Assembly: GCA_012514535.1 (NCBI GenBank)
Contig: JAAZAA010000135.1
Coordinates: forward strand, 1-49,006
Direction of reading: 5' to 3'
DNA length: 49,006 nucleotides
From: Myxococcales bacterium
Lineage (GTDB): Bacteria; Myxococcota_A; Polyangia; Polyangiales; Polyangiaceae
Part shown: positions 1 through 10,200 of the stretch, in pieces
How positions within the stretch are numbered: position 1 is the first letter of the stretch
Layout: the number at the start of each line of letters is the position of its first letter
Notes under the pieces: generated by a model
Seen by the model: only the letters and a program-made list of their open reading frames with translations
Database searches by the model: none
What the model was told of the DNA's origin: nothing
Translations under genes and position numbers: made by a program

Positions 1-2
1 GC

Positions 3-1469
3 AAGCGCCTGGGCATCCTCCACAGGGACGTCACGCCGGACAACTTGCTCGTGGGGCTCGACGGGGTCGCCCGAGTCTCCGACTTCGGGATCGCGAAGAG
101 TCGCTACAGCGCCGTGCAGACCGCCCCCATGAGACTCATGGGGAAGCTGCCCTACATGGCGCCCGAGTACATCGAGGGCGGACCCATGGGCCCGGCCGTC
201 GACGTCTACGCTGCGGGCGTCTCTCTCTACTGGATGTTGGCGGGGCATTCCCCCTGGCCCCGGCTCGAGGAGGTGCAGCTCCTCGCGTGGATCCTGTCCG
301 AGGGGGTCCCCCCTCTGCCCGATCGGGTAGGTCCCCAGCTGCGAGAGATCGTCGCGAAAGCCTGCGCCATGGACCCCGAGGAGCGCTACCGAACCGCGCA
401 GGAGATGGCGCACGCCTTGGAGAGTCTCGGCCCCCAACACCCGATCGCGCAGCGCATGCGGGTCGCCGAGTACCTGCAGGCGACGGTGGGCGCCGCGTCC
501 CACGCCTTGCGCGAGCGGGCAGCTCACGCCCTGGGGGTCCCCTCGATCCCTCCGGCCGTCGGCCTCCAGCAGACGCCGGTTCTGCCTCTCCGCTCGTCAG
601 CCCCGTCTCTCCGCTCGTCAGCCCTGTCTCTCCGCTCGTCAGCCCCGTCTCTCCGCTCGCCGGCCTCCCAGGATCAGTGTCCTACCCGCCAGATCAGGCT
701 CGACGACGTCGCCCGCCAGCTGGACGTCGCATCGAGCGGCGGCTCGTCTCCGCTCGACCCGGAGAGCGACGCGCGGCACGTCACCGCGCAGCGCACTTCA
801 GGGACGTTCGTGGGTGCCACGCTCGCACATGAGCCCGCGCTGGCGCCAACGAGCGCGAGCATCGGCGGGCGCGCCCTGAGCGTGGCCGTGATCGGTACGG
901 TCGCGCTGACCCTCGGGCTCTCGTCGTGGGTGGGCGCTCTCGATCGGGGCCCGTCGGCGTCCCAGGAGCTCACCTGGGGAGCCGCGCCCTCCCCGCCCCC
1001 GGCCGCTGCTCCCCTTCCATCTCCCGAGCTCGCGCGCGCTTCGGCGGAGACGCCGGGAGGCGACGAGTCCGTCGGTGCCCCCCAGGCACGTAGAGCTCCG
1101 ACGACAGCGCCTTCATCGGGTCCCCTTGCGTCATCGTCTCCTGCACAGGCCACGGTGGCTCCTGCGCCCCCCACGTCCGGGAGCGTGACGTCCTCACCCG
1201 TGACGTCGCCGTCCGTCACATCCTCGCCCGCCGTTCCCGCGCCCGCCGCCCCCGCTTCCGGACGCGCCGCGCGCCCCGCTCCCGCGCTCGCCGCTCCAGC
1301 GCGCTCGGCTCCCGCTGTCGCCGTTTCCGGGCGCGCCGCTCCCGCGCCCGCCGCCGTCCCTTCCGGGTCTCCGCGCCGTGGAGAGACCGCGGGCACCGCA
1401 GGGGTCTCCGCACCGACGATCCCACCCAGCGGGATCATCAAGAGGAACCCCTACGACGCCCCGAGGTGA
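3..1469 (+). CDS. Serine/threonine protein kinase, 5'-truncated by the window edge
   Basis: The reading frame is open from the window edge and begins inside the catalytic loop (HRDVTPDN, bases 21-44). The DFGIAKS magnesium-binding motif follows, then an APEY activation-segment end and the helical C-lobe. This is a Hanks-type (PknB-like) kinase that phosphorylates proteins on Ser/Thr. The N-lobe and the P-loop lysine lie outside the window. After the kinase domain come about 330 residues of low-complexity Pro/Ala/Ser-rich sequence, with one hydrophobic segment (bases about 875-945) that could span the membrane. The kinase would then be cytoplasmic and the tail extracytoplasmic. Four 7-residue repeats (LRSSAPS type) sit just after the kinase domain. 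The substrate is unknown. The family call is firm; the role is not. Confidence 0.9.
   Translation, partial: KRLGILHRDVTPDNLLVGLDGVARVSDFGIAKSRYSAVQTAPMRLMGKLPYMAPEYIEGGPMGPAVDVYAAGVSLYWMLAGHSPWPRLEEVQLLAWILSEGVPPLPDRVGPQLREIVAKACAMDPEERYRTAQEMAHALESLGPQHPIAQRMRVAEYLQATVGAASHALRERAAHALGVPSIPPAVGLQQTPVLPLRSSAPSLRSSALSLRSSAPSLRSPASQDQCPTRQIRLDDVARQLDVASSGGSSPLDPESDARHVTAQRTSGTFVGATLAHEPALAPTSASIGGRALSVAVIGTVALTLGLSSWVGALDRGPSASQELTWGAAPSPPPAAAPLPSPELARASAETPGGDESVGAPQARRAPTTAPSSGPLASSSPAQATVAPAPPTSGSVTSSPVTSPSVTSSPAVPAPAAPASGRAARPAPALAAPARSAPAVAVSGRAAPAPAAVPSGSPRRGETAGTAGVSAPTIPPSGIIKRNPYDAPR
586..660 (+). repeat. 21-bp in-frame tandem repeat inside the kinase gene
   Basis: The unit CTCTCCGCTCGTCAGCCCCG(T) occurs three times in full and once partially, with single-base differences. 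It encodes LRSSAPS / LRSSALS / LRSSAPS / LRSPAS. The 21-bp period keeps the frame, so copy-number change would lengthen or shorten the linker by 7 residues. Confidence 0.85.
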
Positions 1470-1579
1470 CCCGGGCCGAAGGCCCCCGCTCGCTCTGCCC
1501 CCAGCCCCCCACTGAGCCGACCCCAACTGCCCCGACCCCCGACTGACGACTTCGTCCGACCACTGAACAAATACCTAAC

Positions 1580-1599
1580 TTGACGGGGTTATTGGTCAA
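1580..1599. promoter_or_regulatory. Inverted repeat TTGAC-N10-GTCAA upstream of the histidine kinase
   Basis: TTGAC (1580-1584) and GTCAA (1595-1599) form a perfect 5-bp inverted repeat about 85 bp before the kinase start. It lies in a locally AT-richer stretch. The left arm is also a perfect -35 hexamer (TTGACG), but no convincing -10 follows at 16-18 bp. The arms match the half-sites of the array at 12.6-12.85 kb, though the spacing differs (10 versus 4 bp between TTGA-c and g-TCAA). A regulatory role is inference. Confidence 0.3.
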
Positions 1600-1682
1600 A
1601 TGAGACCTTGGTAGAGAATTTGTCGAGCAAGGTTTTGGGTGTCGCCCATCGACGGACTACCGTGCATCAGAAGGGGGAGGAC

Positions 1683-2858
1683 ATGTCTGATACGCGAGAT
1701 CCGCGGGAAGGAAGGGGCAACGAGACGGACCTTCAGGTCTGGGCGAGCTGCATCGCGCACGATTTCGGCAACCTGATCACCCTCATGAGCTGCCACGCGG
1801 AGCTCTTGGTCCGCTCCCTGAAGCAGGGTTCCCAGGAGCAGCGGGACGCGATCGCCGTACGCAGCGCTGCGCGGCGCGCCAAGCACCTCCTCGCCCGCTG
1901 GGTCGACTTCTACAAGAAGACGCCGCTGCGCAGCGAGCCCGTCGACCTGGTTCGCTTCTTCGACGAGATCGTGGCGCTGGCGCGCCCGGCCCTCGGCGCC
2001 GGGATCCAGATCACCGCGAAGGTCGAGACGAAGGCGCTGGCGGTCCTCGCGGATCGAGAGCATCTCGAGCGCTGTCTCCTCAACCTGCTCCTCAACGCGA
2101 AGGACGCGATGCAGGGCGTGGGGACGATCTGTGTGCGCGCTCGGGCCGCCCACTCCGCGGACGGCGCTGCTGGAGAGCTGGTCTCGATCGAGGTCACGGA
2201 CAGCGGCCCAGGGGTCCCGCTCGAGCTGCGAGAGCGCATCTTCGAGCCTTCTTTCACGACCAAGGCGCACGGCTCCGGCCTCGGGCTCGCGATGGTGAAG
2301 GCCTACGTGACGGAGAACCGTGGACACGTCGCCGTGAGCAACGCCGATGATTCCGGTGGAGCGTGCTTCGTCCTCCATCTCCCCCGCGCGCGTCTCGGCG
2401 AGGGGCGAATGGAGAGCCAGGCCCCCCGCTCCGCCGAGCGCACCACGCTGCTGCTCGTCGAGCCCGATCTCCGGCTGGGTCCAGCCCTCCAGCGGCTCCT
2501 GGAAGGTTCGGGGTACGACGTGCGCCTGGTCTCGAGCGCCGGGGAAGCCCTGCTCATGGCGGAACGCTCCGGGGAACGGGTCGAATGCGTCGTGATGGAT
2601 GGCCCCCTGCCCTGGATGTCTTGTGAAGAGCTGGGGGTCCGCCTCAAGCAACTGTGGCCCGATCTCCAGACGATCGCGCTCGCCTGGTCGGAGTTCGAGT
2701 CGAGGGGCGGCGTCGACCGGATCGTGATCAAGCCCTGTCACGGCTCCGTGTTGCTCCGGGAGCTGGCCGAGCTGCGCGCGGCGCGTCCCAAGCAAGCGTC
2801 CTACACGCGGATCAAGGTGGCGCGCCCCATCGCCGTGGCGGGGAACGACGGAAGCTGA
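1683..2858 (+). CDS. Soluble hybrid histidine kinase with C-terminal receiver domain
   Basis: Autophosphorylating sensor kinase, 391 aa. The start is ATG 1683, preceded by a strong GGGGGAGG; an upstream in-frame start at 1608 lacks this. H-box: AHDFGN with H26. N-box: LLNLLLNAKDAM near 132-143. G1 DSGPGV near 173. G2 GSGLGLAM near 197. A receiver domain occupies about 255-370, with probable phosphoacceptor D306 (VVMDGPLP) and K350; its acidic pocket is altered to EPD. There are no TM segments and no PAS/GAF domain, so the input must come through a partner protein or the REC itself. The gene converges on the sigma54 regulator gene with 13 bp between stops, which suggests a cognate pair. The partnership is inferred from proximity only. 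Confidence 0.9.
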   Translation: MSDTRDPREGRGNETDLQVWASCIAHDFGNLITLMSCHAELLVRSLKQGSQEQRDAIAVRSAARRAKHLLARWVDFYKKTPLRSEPVDLVRFFDEIVALARPALGAGIQITAKVETKALAVLADREHLERCLLNLLLNAKDAMQGVGTICVRARAAHSADGAAGELVSIEVTDSGPGVPLELRERIFEPSFTTKAHGSGLGLAMVKAYVTENRGHVAVSNADDSGGACFVLHLPRARLGEGRMESQAPRSAERTTLLLVEPDLRLGPALQRLLEGSGYDVRLVSSAGEALLMAERSGERVECVVMDGPLPWMSCEELGVRLKQLWPDLQTIALAWSEFESRGGVDRIVIKPCHGSVLLRELAELRAARPKQASYTRIKVARPIAVAGNDGS

Positions 2859-2871
2859 CGTTCCGTGCGCC

Positions 2872-4245
2872 TCATTCGAGGCCGTGACGCTTCAGAATGC
2901 GCCTCAGGTTCGAGGGATCGAGACCGGCCACCCGCGCGGCCTCCGAACGGCGACCACCGACTCTGTTCAAGAGCTCCTTCATGTACTCTCGTTCGAAGGC
3001 AGTCTTGGCGGCGCGGAAGGGCTGCAGCTCGTCGGGTTCCCGGGTCGGCGTCTCGGGAGGCACGTCGACCTCGTGCAGGGTGATCCGATCTCGAGCCAGG
3101 ATGAAGGCCCGCTCCAGCGTGTTCTCGAGCTGGCGTAGGTTCCCGCGCCACGGCTGCTTCGCGAACAGGTCCATCACGTCTGGGTCGACGGACGGCGCGG
3201 GACGGTTCAGGCGCCGCGACAACTTCTCCAGAAAGTAGTGGACCAGCGAAGGGAGGTCCGCGATCCGCTCGCGGAGCGCCGGGACCCGCAAGCGAAAGAC
3301 GTTGATCCGGAAATAGAGGTCTTCGCGGAACGTGCCCTCGGCGACCGCGCGCTCCAGGTCTCGGTGCGTCGCCGCCACGATGCGGACGTCGACCACGCGG
3401 CTGGTGTCGGAGCCCACCGGACGAACTTCGCCTTCCTGGAGGACGCGCAGGAGGCGCGTTTGCATCGGCAGCGACAGCTCCCCCACCTCGTCGAGGAAGA
3501 GCGTGCCGCCCGACGCCGTCTCGAACAGCCCGCGTCGTGCCGTTGCCGCGCCCGTGAAGGCCCCCTTCACGTGACCGAACAGCTCGCTCTCCAGGAGATG
3601 TTCGCTGAGCGCGCCGCAGTTGATGGGGACGAACCGCCCGCCGCGGCGCGCGCTCTGGTCGTGGATGGCGCGTGACACCAGCTCCTTACCGGTGCCCGTC
3701 TCGCCGACGACCAGGGCCGTGGCGTCCGTCGGAGCCACGGCCGCGATCATCTGACGGAGGTCCTTCATGGCCCGGGTGCTCCCCGCCAGGATCCCTTCGC
3801 AGGAGGCGTCGAGCTCGCGCCGGAGCTCCCGGTTCTGACGCGCCAAGCGCACGTGCGTCACCGCGCGGAGGCAGGTCGCCGTGACGATGTCCGTCGGCTC
3901 GAAGGGCTTCGTCAAGAAGTCGAAGGCGCCGTGTTTCATGGCGCGGACCGCCACCTCGATGTTGCCCCGCGCCGTCATGATCACGACGGGGAGATCGGGC
4001 GCCAGGCTCTTCGTTCGCTCCAAAAGCTCGAGGCCGTCCAGGCCGGACAGGTGCAGATCGACCAGCAGCACGTCCGGCGGTCCGACGTTGGCCAGGTGCG
4101 CGAGCGCTTTCTCGGCCGAGTTCACGTACTGGGTCTCGAACCCCGCGGCGTCGAGGAGTCGGCACAAGGTCTCCGCGATCCCGGGCTCGTCGTCGACGAC
4201 GAGCAAGCTCCCGACGGTCGACTGGTTCTCTTCGCGTTCGGTCAA
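2872..4245 (-). CDS. Sigma54-dependent response regulator (NtrC/AtoC family)
   Basis: Activator of sigma54 RNA polymerase, 457 aa with the standard three domains. REC is about 12-125 with acidic pair D18/D19, phosphoacceptor D63, T91 and K113. AAA+ is about 152-385 with Walker A GETGTGKE (181-188), the sigma54-contacting GAFTGA loop (228-233) and Walker B TLFLDE. A Fis-type helix-turn-helix lies at about 430-455. The start is a TTG at 4245 with GGAGG sequences just upstream; no ATG fits closer to the REC domain. It lies 25 bp downstream of the PKS stop on the same strand, so it is probably the last gene of the PKS operon. It runs tail-to-tail with the hybrid kinase. Whether it controls the PKS is inference; I saw no clear -24/-12 element upstream of the PKS. 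Confidence 0.93.
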   Translation of the reverse strand: MTEREENQSTVGSLLVVDDEPGIAETLCRLLDAAGFETQYVNSAEKALAHLANVGPPDVLLVDLHLSGLDGLELLERTKSLAPDLPVVIMTARGNIEVAVRAMKHGAFDFLTKPFEPTDIVTATCLRAVTHVRLARQNRELRRELDASCEGILAGSTRAMKDLRQMIAAVAPTDATALVVGETGTGKELVSRAIHDQSARRGGRFVPINCGALSEHLLESELFGHVKGAFTGAATARRGLFETASGGTLFLDEVGELSLPMQTRLLRVLQEGEVRPVGSDTSRVVDVRIVAATHRDLERAVAEGTFREDLYFRINVFRLRVPALRERIADLPSLVHYFLEKLSRRLNRPAPSVDPDVMDLFAKQPWRGNLRQLENTLERAFILARDRITLHEVDVPPETPTREPDELQPFRAAKTAFEREYMKELLNRVGGRRSEAARVAGLDPSNLRRILKRHGLE

Positions 4246-4270
4246 CCTCCGCGTCCTCCGTGCGCGCCGG

Positions 4271-7200
4271 CTACTTTCCCGGTGGGGCCTGAAGGGTGGC
4301 TCCCTGCGCCGCGGCGGTCTTGCCGGGGACGAGCGGGGGCGACCCGACGAGCTTCCTCACGACGAGCTCCGCTGTCCAGGCTGGATCCTTGTCGACGTGG
4401 AAGTGGTCGCCCGAGGCGCTGGTGACGATCTCGAACGGGCCCTCGGTGTAGTCGGCCCAAGCTTCCATGCCGTAGAAGAACGTCCAGAGGTCGTTCTTCG
4501 CACGGAGCACGGTGATGGGGGTGCGGAGCGCGATCTGCCGAGAGGCGGAGTAGTCCGCCATTCGTTCGAAGTCCCGGCGGACGCGAGGCAAGAGCTCGCG
4601 GCGGAGCGCCGCGCTGCGGCGCAGATCACCGACGTGCGGGTGACCGATGACGTCCAGGACGTCCACCAGCTTGTCGTCGCCGAGCAGGTTGGCGTTCGGT
4701 GCCAGGTAGAGGTGGGGCGCTGCCGCACCCGTGACGAAGAGATGTACCGGTGAACGCCCGCCGCGCGCCGCCAGCTCGCGCGCGACCTCATAGGCGAGGA
4801 GGGCGCCGAGCCCGTGCCCGAAGAAGGCGAAGGGCTCGGGCCGAGCGCTCGCCTCGAGGGCCCGCGCGATCGCTCGAGCCTGCTGGGGCAGCGCCAGGTG
4901 TGCCTCCTGGGGAGGGGCGATCCGGGTGATCGCCGCGTGGCGGGCCACCTCCGAGTCGAGCAGACGGCGTCCCGGATCGCTGCCGAGCGCCGCTGGGAAG
5001 CAGTACAAACGCACGGACGCGTCACCGCGAGCGGGCTCGTCGACGAACCACGGGGTGGCGTCGACATGCTCGTAGACGGGCTCCCGTCGCGCCTCGACGT
5101 CCATGGGGCGCGCCAAGTGCGCGAACTCCGCGGCGCCCGCGCGGAGGCGCCCCACGTCGGATCGTCCGAGGTCGTGAGCCACCGCCGCGGCCACGGTGCG
5201 GGCGAGGTAGGTCCGGTGCGTCTCCACGAAGTAGTGATGAACGTCCAGCAGATGGAGCGCGAAGGGTCCCGTCGAGTACTCGCGCCAGGCGGTCATCGAG
5301 CTCGGCGCGGCGAAGAGGTCCCGCTTGGCGGCGAAGCCCGTGATCGGGCAGGAGAGCGGCGCCCTCCGCGAGAAGTCCCGGCCGTAGGTCGCGACGGCTT
5401 CGAAGTCGGCTCGGAGGGTCGGGACGAGCAGACGGCGCATCTCGTCGTCTTCCAGCAGCGCGCGCGTCCCCGTGAAGTCGAGGAGCTGGAGGACGTCCAA
5501 AAACTTCGGCTCGGGCTGCTCATGGAGCAGCGCCGACTGATAGAGGTGAGGCGCCATGGCCCCGCCCACGAAGAGGTGCGCTGGTTCGTGGCCGCGATCA
5601 CGGAGACGGACCGCGACCTCGTACATCAGGATCGCGCCCATGCAGTGGCCGTAGAAGGCGAAGGGCACGTCCGTGAGGGGCAGGAGCTCCCGGCAGATCT
5701 CGTCGGCCATGGTGGAGACGTCTCGGTACGCCGCTTCGCCGATCCGACGACCTCGTCCGGGGAGGTTGATGGCGCTCACCTCGAAGTCCTCGGGGACCTC
5801 CTGAGCCCAGTCGTGGAACGCCGTGGGCGCGCCGCCCGCGTAGGGGAAGCAGATCAGACGGACCTGGGGCTGCTCCTTGATTTCGGGCGTGACGATCCAG
5901 CGCGACGTGCCCGTGGGGGCGGCGGGACGTGCGGTCGCCCCCGCCGGGGGCTCGGTGCCGACGGACGTCGACGGCTCGCTCTCCGTGATCTCGGCGCCCT
6001 CGGGGGATGGAGGCGGCGCGCTGCTCGGGCGCGCGCTGGCGACCAGCGCCTCCGTGAGGCTGTTCAAGGTCGTGCGCTCGAGCAGGGTCGCCACGGGGAG
6101 AGAGAGCCCGAGCTCCTCCAGCTTGCTCCGGAGCTCGAGGGCCATCAACGAGTCGAGGCCGAGGGCGGACAGCAGGGTCTCCGGATCGAGCTTGCTCGGG
6201 GAGGTGCCGAAGATGCGCGCGACGCGGGCTCCGATGGCCTCCTTGGCCAGGCGGGGGCGATCCGCCGGGCTCGCGCTCGCCCAGGCCTCCGCAAAGGCGG
6301 CGTCACCCTGACCCGCGCGAGGGGTCTCCTCGCGTGTCCCTGCGACGAGGGAGAAGCGCGGGCTGTCCTCCTTGTGATGATACTTGAGCCAGCGCTCCCA
6401 GCGCAGCGGGGAGAGGGTGACCTGGGTCGTGCCGAGGGCGAGCTCGCGGCCGAGGGCGTCGAGTCCGAGGCGGGTGTGGAGAGCCGTCAAGCCGCCGGCT
6501 TCGAGGTGCCGTCGGATGGTCGGCTCGGCCTGGGCCATGCCCACGTTGGCGATGAGGCCCCAGTTGACGGTGAGGGCAGGGAGGCCCAAGGCGCGTCGGT
6601 AGTGGGCGAGCGCGTCGATGAAGGCGTTGGCGGCGACGTAGTTGCCGCTGCCGTGGTTGCCCAGGACGGAGGTCACCGAGGAGAACAGCACGAAGTGGTC
6701 GAGCGGCGCGCTTCGCGTCGCGCGATGGAGCGCCCAGGCGGCTTCCAGCTTCGAGACCGCGACGCGCTCGTAGCGCTCGAGGGTCTGCTTCTTCAGGAGA
6801 TCGTCGTCCAGGATGGCCGCCGCGTGGAACACGCCCCGGAGAGGCGGGAGGTCGGCCCCGAAGCGCGCCACGAGGGGCGCGAGCGCCGCCTCGCTCGAGA
6901 TGTCGAGGCGTTCGTCGTGGACCTGGACGCCGCGGCGCCCCAGCTCCTGGACGAGCTCGTGGGCCTCGGGCGTGCTCGCGCCGCTGCGACTCAGCACGAC
7001 CAGGTGCCGGGCGCCGCAGGCGGCGAGCCACTGGAGGAGCTCACGACCGAACCCCCCGAAGCCGCCCGTGATCAGGTAGCTGGCGTCGCTCGCGAACCGG
7101 GGGACCACGGACCGCTCGAGGGCGGCGGGGGGCTGGCTCAGGGAGATCACGACCTTGCCCACGTGTTTGGCGCTCGCCATGTGCTGGAACGCGGCGCTCA

Positions 7201-10200
7201 CCTCCTCCGCAGGGAAGCCGCGGAGGGGGAGGGGAGTGAGCTCTTCGTCTTCGAACAGCGCCATCACCTCGCGGAGCAGGCGGCCGGCGTGATCGGGTCG
7301 CTGCGCGAGCAGCCGATCCAGGTCGACGCCGTGGATCGACGCGTTTCGATCGAGCACGCGCATGCCGAGCCGGTGGTTCCGATCGATGTCGACTTTGCCG
7401 AGCTCGAGGAAGCGCCCGTAGTCCGCGAGGACGTCCAGGCTGCGGTCGATCATGTCGCCCGCCAGTGAGTTGAGGACGAGATCGACTCCTTTGCCTCCCG
7501 TGGCGTCCAGGACCTGCCCGACGAAGTCGAGGGAGCGGGAGTCGAACGCGTCGGCGATGCCGGCCCGACGAAGCAGAGAGCGCTTCTCCTCCGAGCCGGC
7601 GGTGGCGAGGATGCGAGCGCCCACCCGCTGGGCCAGCCGCACCGCCGCCTGGCCCACGCCGCCGGTCGCAGCGTGGATGAGCACGCTCTCACCGGGCTGC
7701 ATGCGACCGAGCTCGGAGAGGGCGTAGTGCGCCGTGACGAACGCCAAGGGCAGCGCCGCGGCCTGGTCGAAGCTCAGCCCCCGCGGCTTCACGACGACGA
7801 GTCGAGCGTCCGTGACGAGCCGCCGGCGGAACGCGTGTCGAGCGAAGGCCACCACCTCCTGCCCTGGCGTCAGATCGCGGACGTCCCGGCCGACGCGGAG
7901 GACGCGACCGGAGCACTCCATGCCGAGCGCGCCGCCCCAGAAGTTGTTCTCCATGGCGCTCTGGGGGAGGAGGCCGGTCGCCTTCATGACGTCCTTGAAG
8001 TTCAGCCCCACGGACTCCACCTCGATCTCCACGCCCCCGGGGGGGAGATCCGGCGAGGCGGCCTCTCGAAACACGAGGCCGTCGAAGCTCCCCTTCCGGA
8101 CGCACTCGAGGGCGTAGTTCGGCGGGGGCGCCGCCGGCTCGAGGAGTGTCGCGTCGTCGTCGCGGAGCGCGAAGCGGTGCACGTAACGCCGTGTGCCACG
8201 CAAGGCGATCTCGTCCTCGGCGCTCGGGGACGCGAGCTCGCGGGCGAGCTGCTCCACCTCGCTCGGGACGGGTTCGGCGCTCAGGTCGACGATCGTCGGC
8301 TGGAAGAGCGGGAGCTCGTTGCCGATCACGCGGGACAGGCCCCAGAGGGGAGCCTGGGCGGGAGAGAGCGACGTGTCGTCCTCGACGACGGGGAACGCGC
8401 CCGCCGTGACGAACCACAACCTCGCCGGGGTGGGGTGGTCGCCCAGGGTTTGCACCAGATGGAGCGCGCTCCCGTAGGTCCGAGCATGGCTCGCGCGGAG
8501 CTCGAGGGTCGTCGTCTCTTCTCCGGCGACGACGTCGAGGCCCCAGAGATGGACGACCCCTGCCAGGGCTCGGTGGGCGCCCAGGCGGTCGACGAGCTCT
8601 CGGAAGTGCTCGGGGTTGCCGGGATCGAGCCGGAAGGACCCGTCGGGCGCTTCCTCGAAGTGCTGGCCGGGTCGTACGAACACCGCGCTGTCTCCGGCGC
8701 GCGTGAGGAGCTCGCCCAGGCGCGCGGCGATCCCGCGCTCGTCCGCGAGCAGGACCCACGTGGCCGCTCCGGTTCGTTCCGCATCGGACGCCGTGCGCTC
8801 GAAGCGAGCCTCTTCCCAACGGTACGCGTAGGTCCAGCCGCGAACCTTCTCGGGGATGGGGGCGTCGGAGGCGGTGAGGTTCTGGCAGGTGAGCCCCTCC
8901 GCGAGGGCGACGAGCTCCCCGTCGTCGTCGTAGATGAAGACGTCCCCCGTGAAGGAGCGATCGCCGTCACGCTCGCGGAGGAGGCAGTGGGAGCGGAGCG
9001 TGGCCCCTGCGGGGCGACGCAGCACGAAGCGCTCGATCCGGACCGGGAGATAGACGTCGCCGCGCATGTCCGCGTCTTCCCCGTCGATGCCGAGGGTGCA
9101 GAACAGGGTGTGCAGGCACGCGTCGAGGAGGGCGGGATGAAACAGGTAGTCGCTCTGCTGATCGGCCACCTCCGCGGGCAGGACGACGTCCGCCAGCGCC
9201 TCACCGCGGCGCCGCGAGACGCTCGTGATGCCCTGGAACGCCGGGCCGTAGACGAGGCCGATGTCCTGGAACAGGGGATAGACGTGCTCCGCGGGGATCT
9301 GCTCCGGGAGCCGAGCCCGGACGGCGTCGACGTCGAGGCGCGGGAACGCTCGTCCGTCGAGGGGGGTCAACGTGGCGGACATGTGCCGCGTCCACGAGGT
9401 GTCGGACTGCGCCCTCGAATGGATCTCCAGCTCGCCGTGCCGGACGACGGTCTGGAGGCGCACCGTCTCGTCCTTCGGCCAGAACAGGGCGTTTTCGAAG
9501 CGCACCGATCGCAGGCAGACGTCCCCGCGTTGGCGAAGCCGCTGCGCTGCGGCGAACGACATCTCCAGGTAGCCGGCGCCGGGGAACACCGGAGCTTCGC
9601 GCACCAGGTGATCGTCGACGTAGTCGAGCTCGGTCGCCTGGCTCTCGAAGACCTGGTCGACCATGGATAGGCGCGAGCCCAAGAGCGGGTGAGCCTCACC
9701 TTCCGCGGCGAGCTGGAGGCTCGCGCCGGAGCCGAGTCGCCGCGCGGCGGACTCCTGAGGCTCGTCCCAGTAACGCTGGCGTTGCCAGGGATAGGAGGGG
9801 AGCTCGCAGGGCGGCTCGACGCGGGCGCCGTGGGGTCCCGACGGGTCGTGTCCCTTGCAATAGAGTTCCCCGAGCGTCCCGAGCAGGGTGCGGCGGTCGT
9901 CCTGGTTGCGCCGCAAGGAAGGCAGGCTCGAGCCCCGCCGGGTCCCGAGACACTCGAGCACCGAGCGGGCGAGGGCCGGGTGCGCGCCGAGCTCCACGTA
10001 GTCGACGACGCCGGCGTCGATCATGCGCTCCATGGCCTGGTGGAAGACGACGGTGTCGCGCACGTTGTGCCAGAAGTACTCCGCGTCGAGCTCGGGGCCT
10101 TCGACGAGCGTCCCCCGGATCGTCGAGTAGTAAGGGATGCGCGCGGGGCGCGGAGTGATGCTGGCGAGGGAGGACAGGAGCTCCTCTCGGAGCGGGTCCA

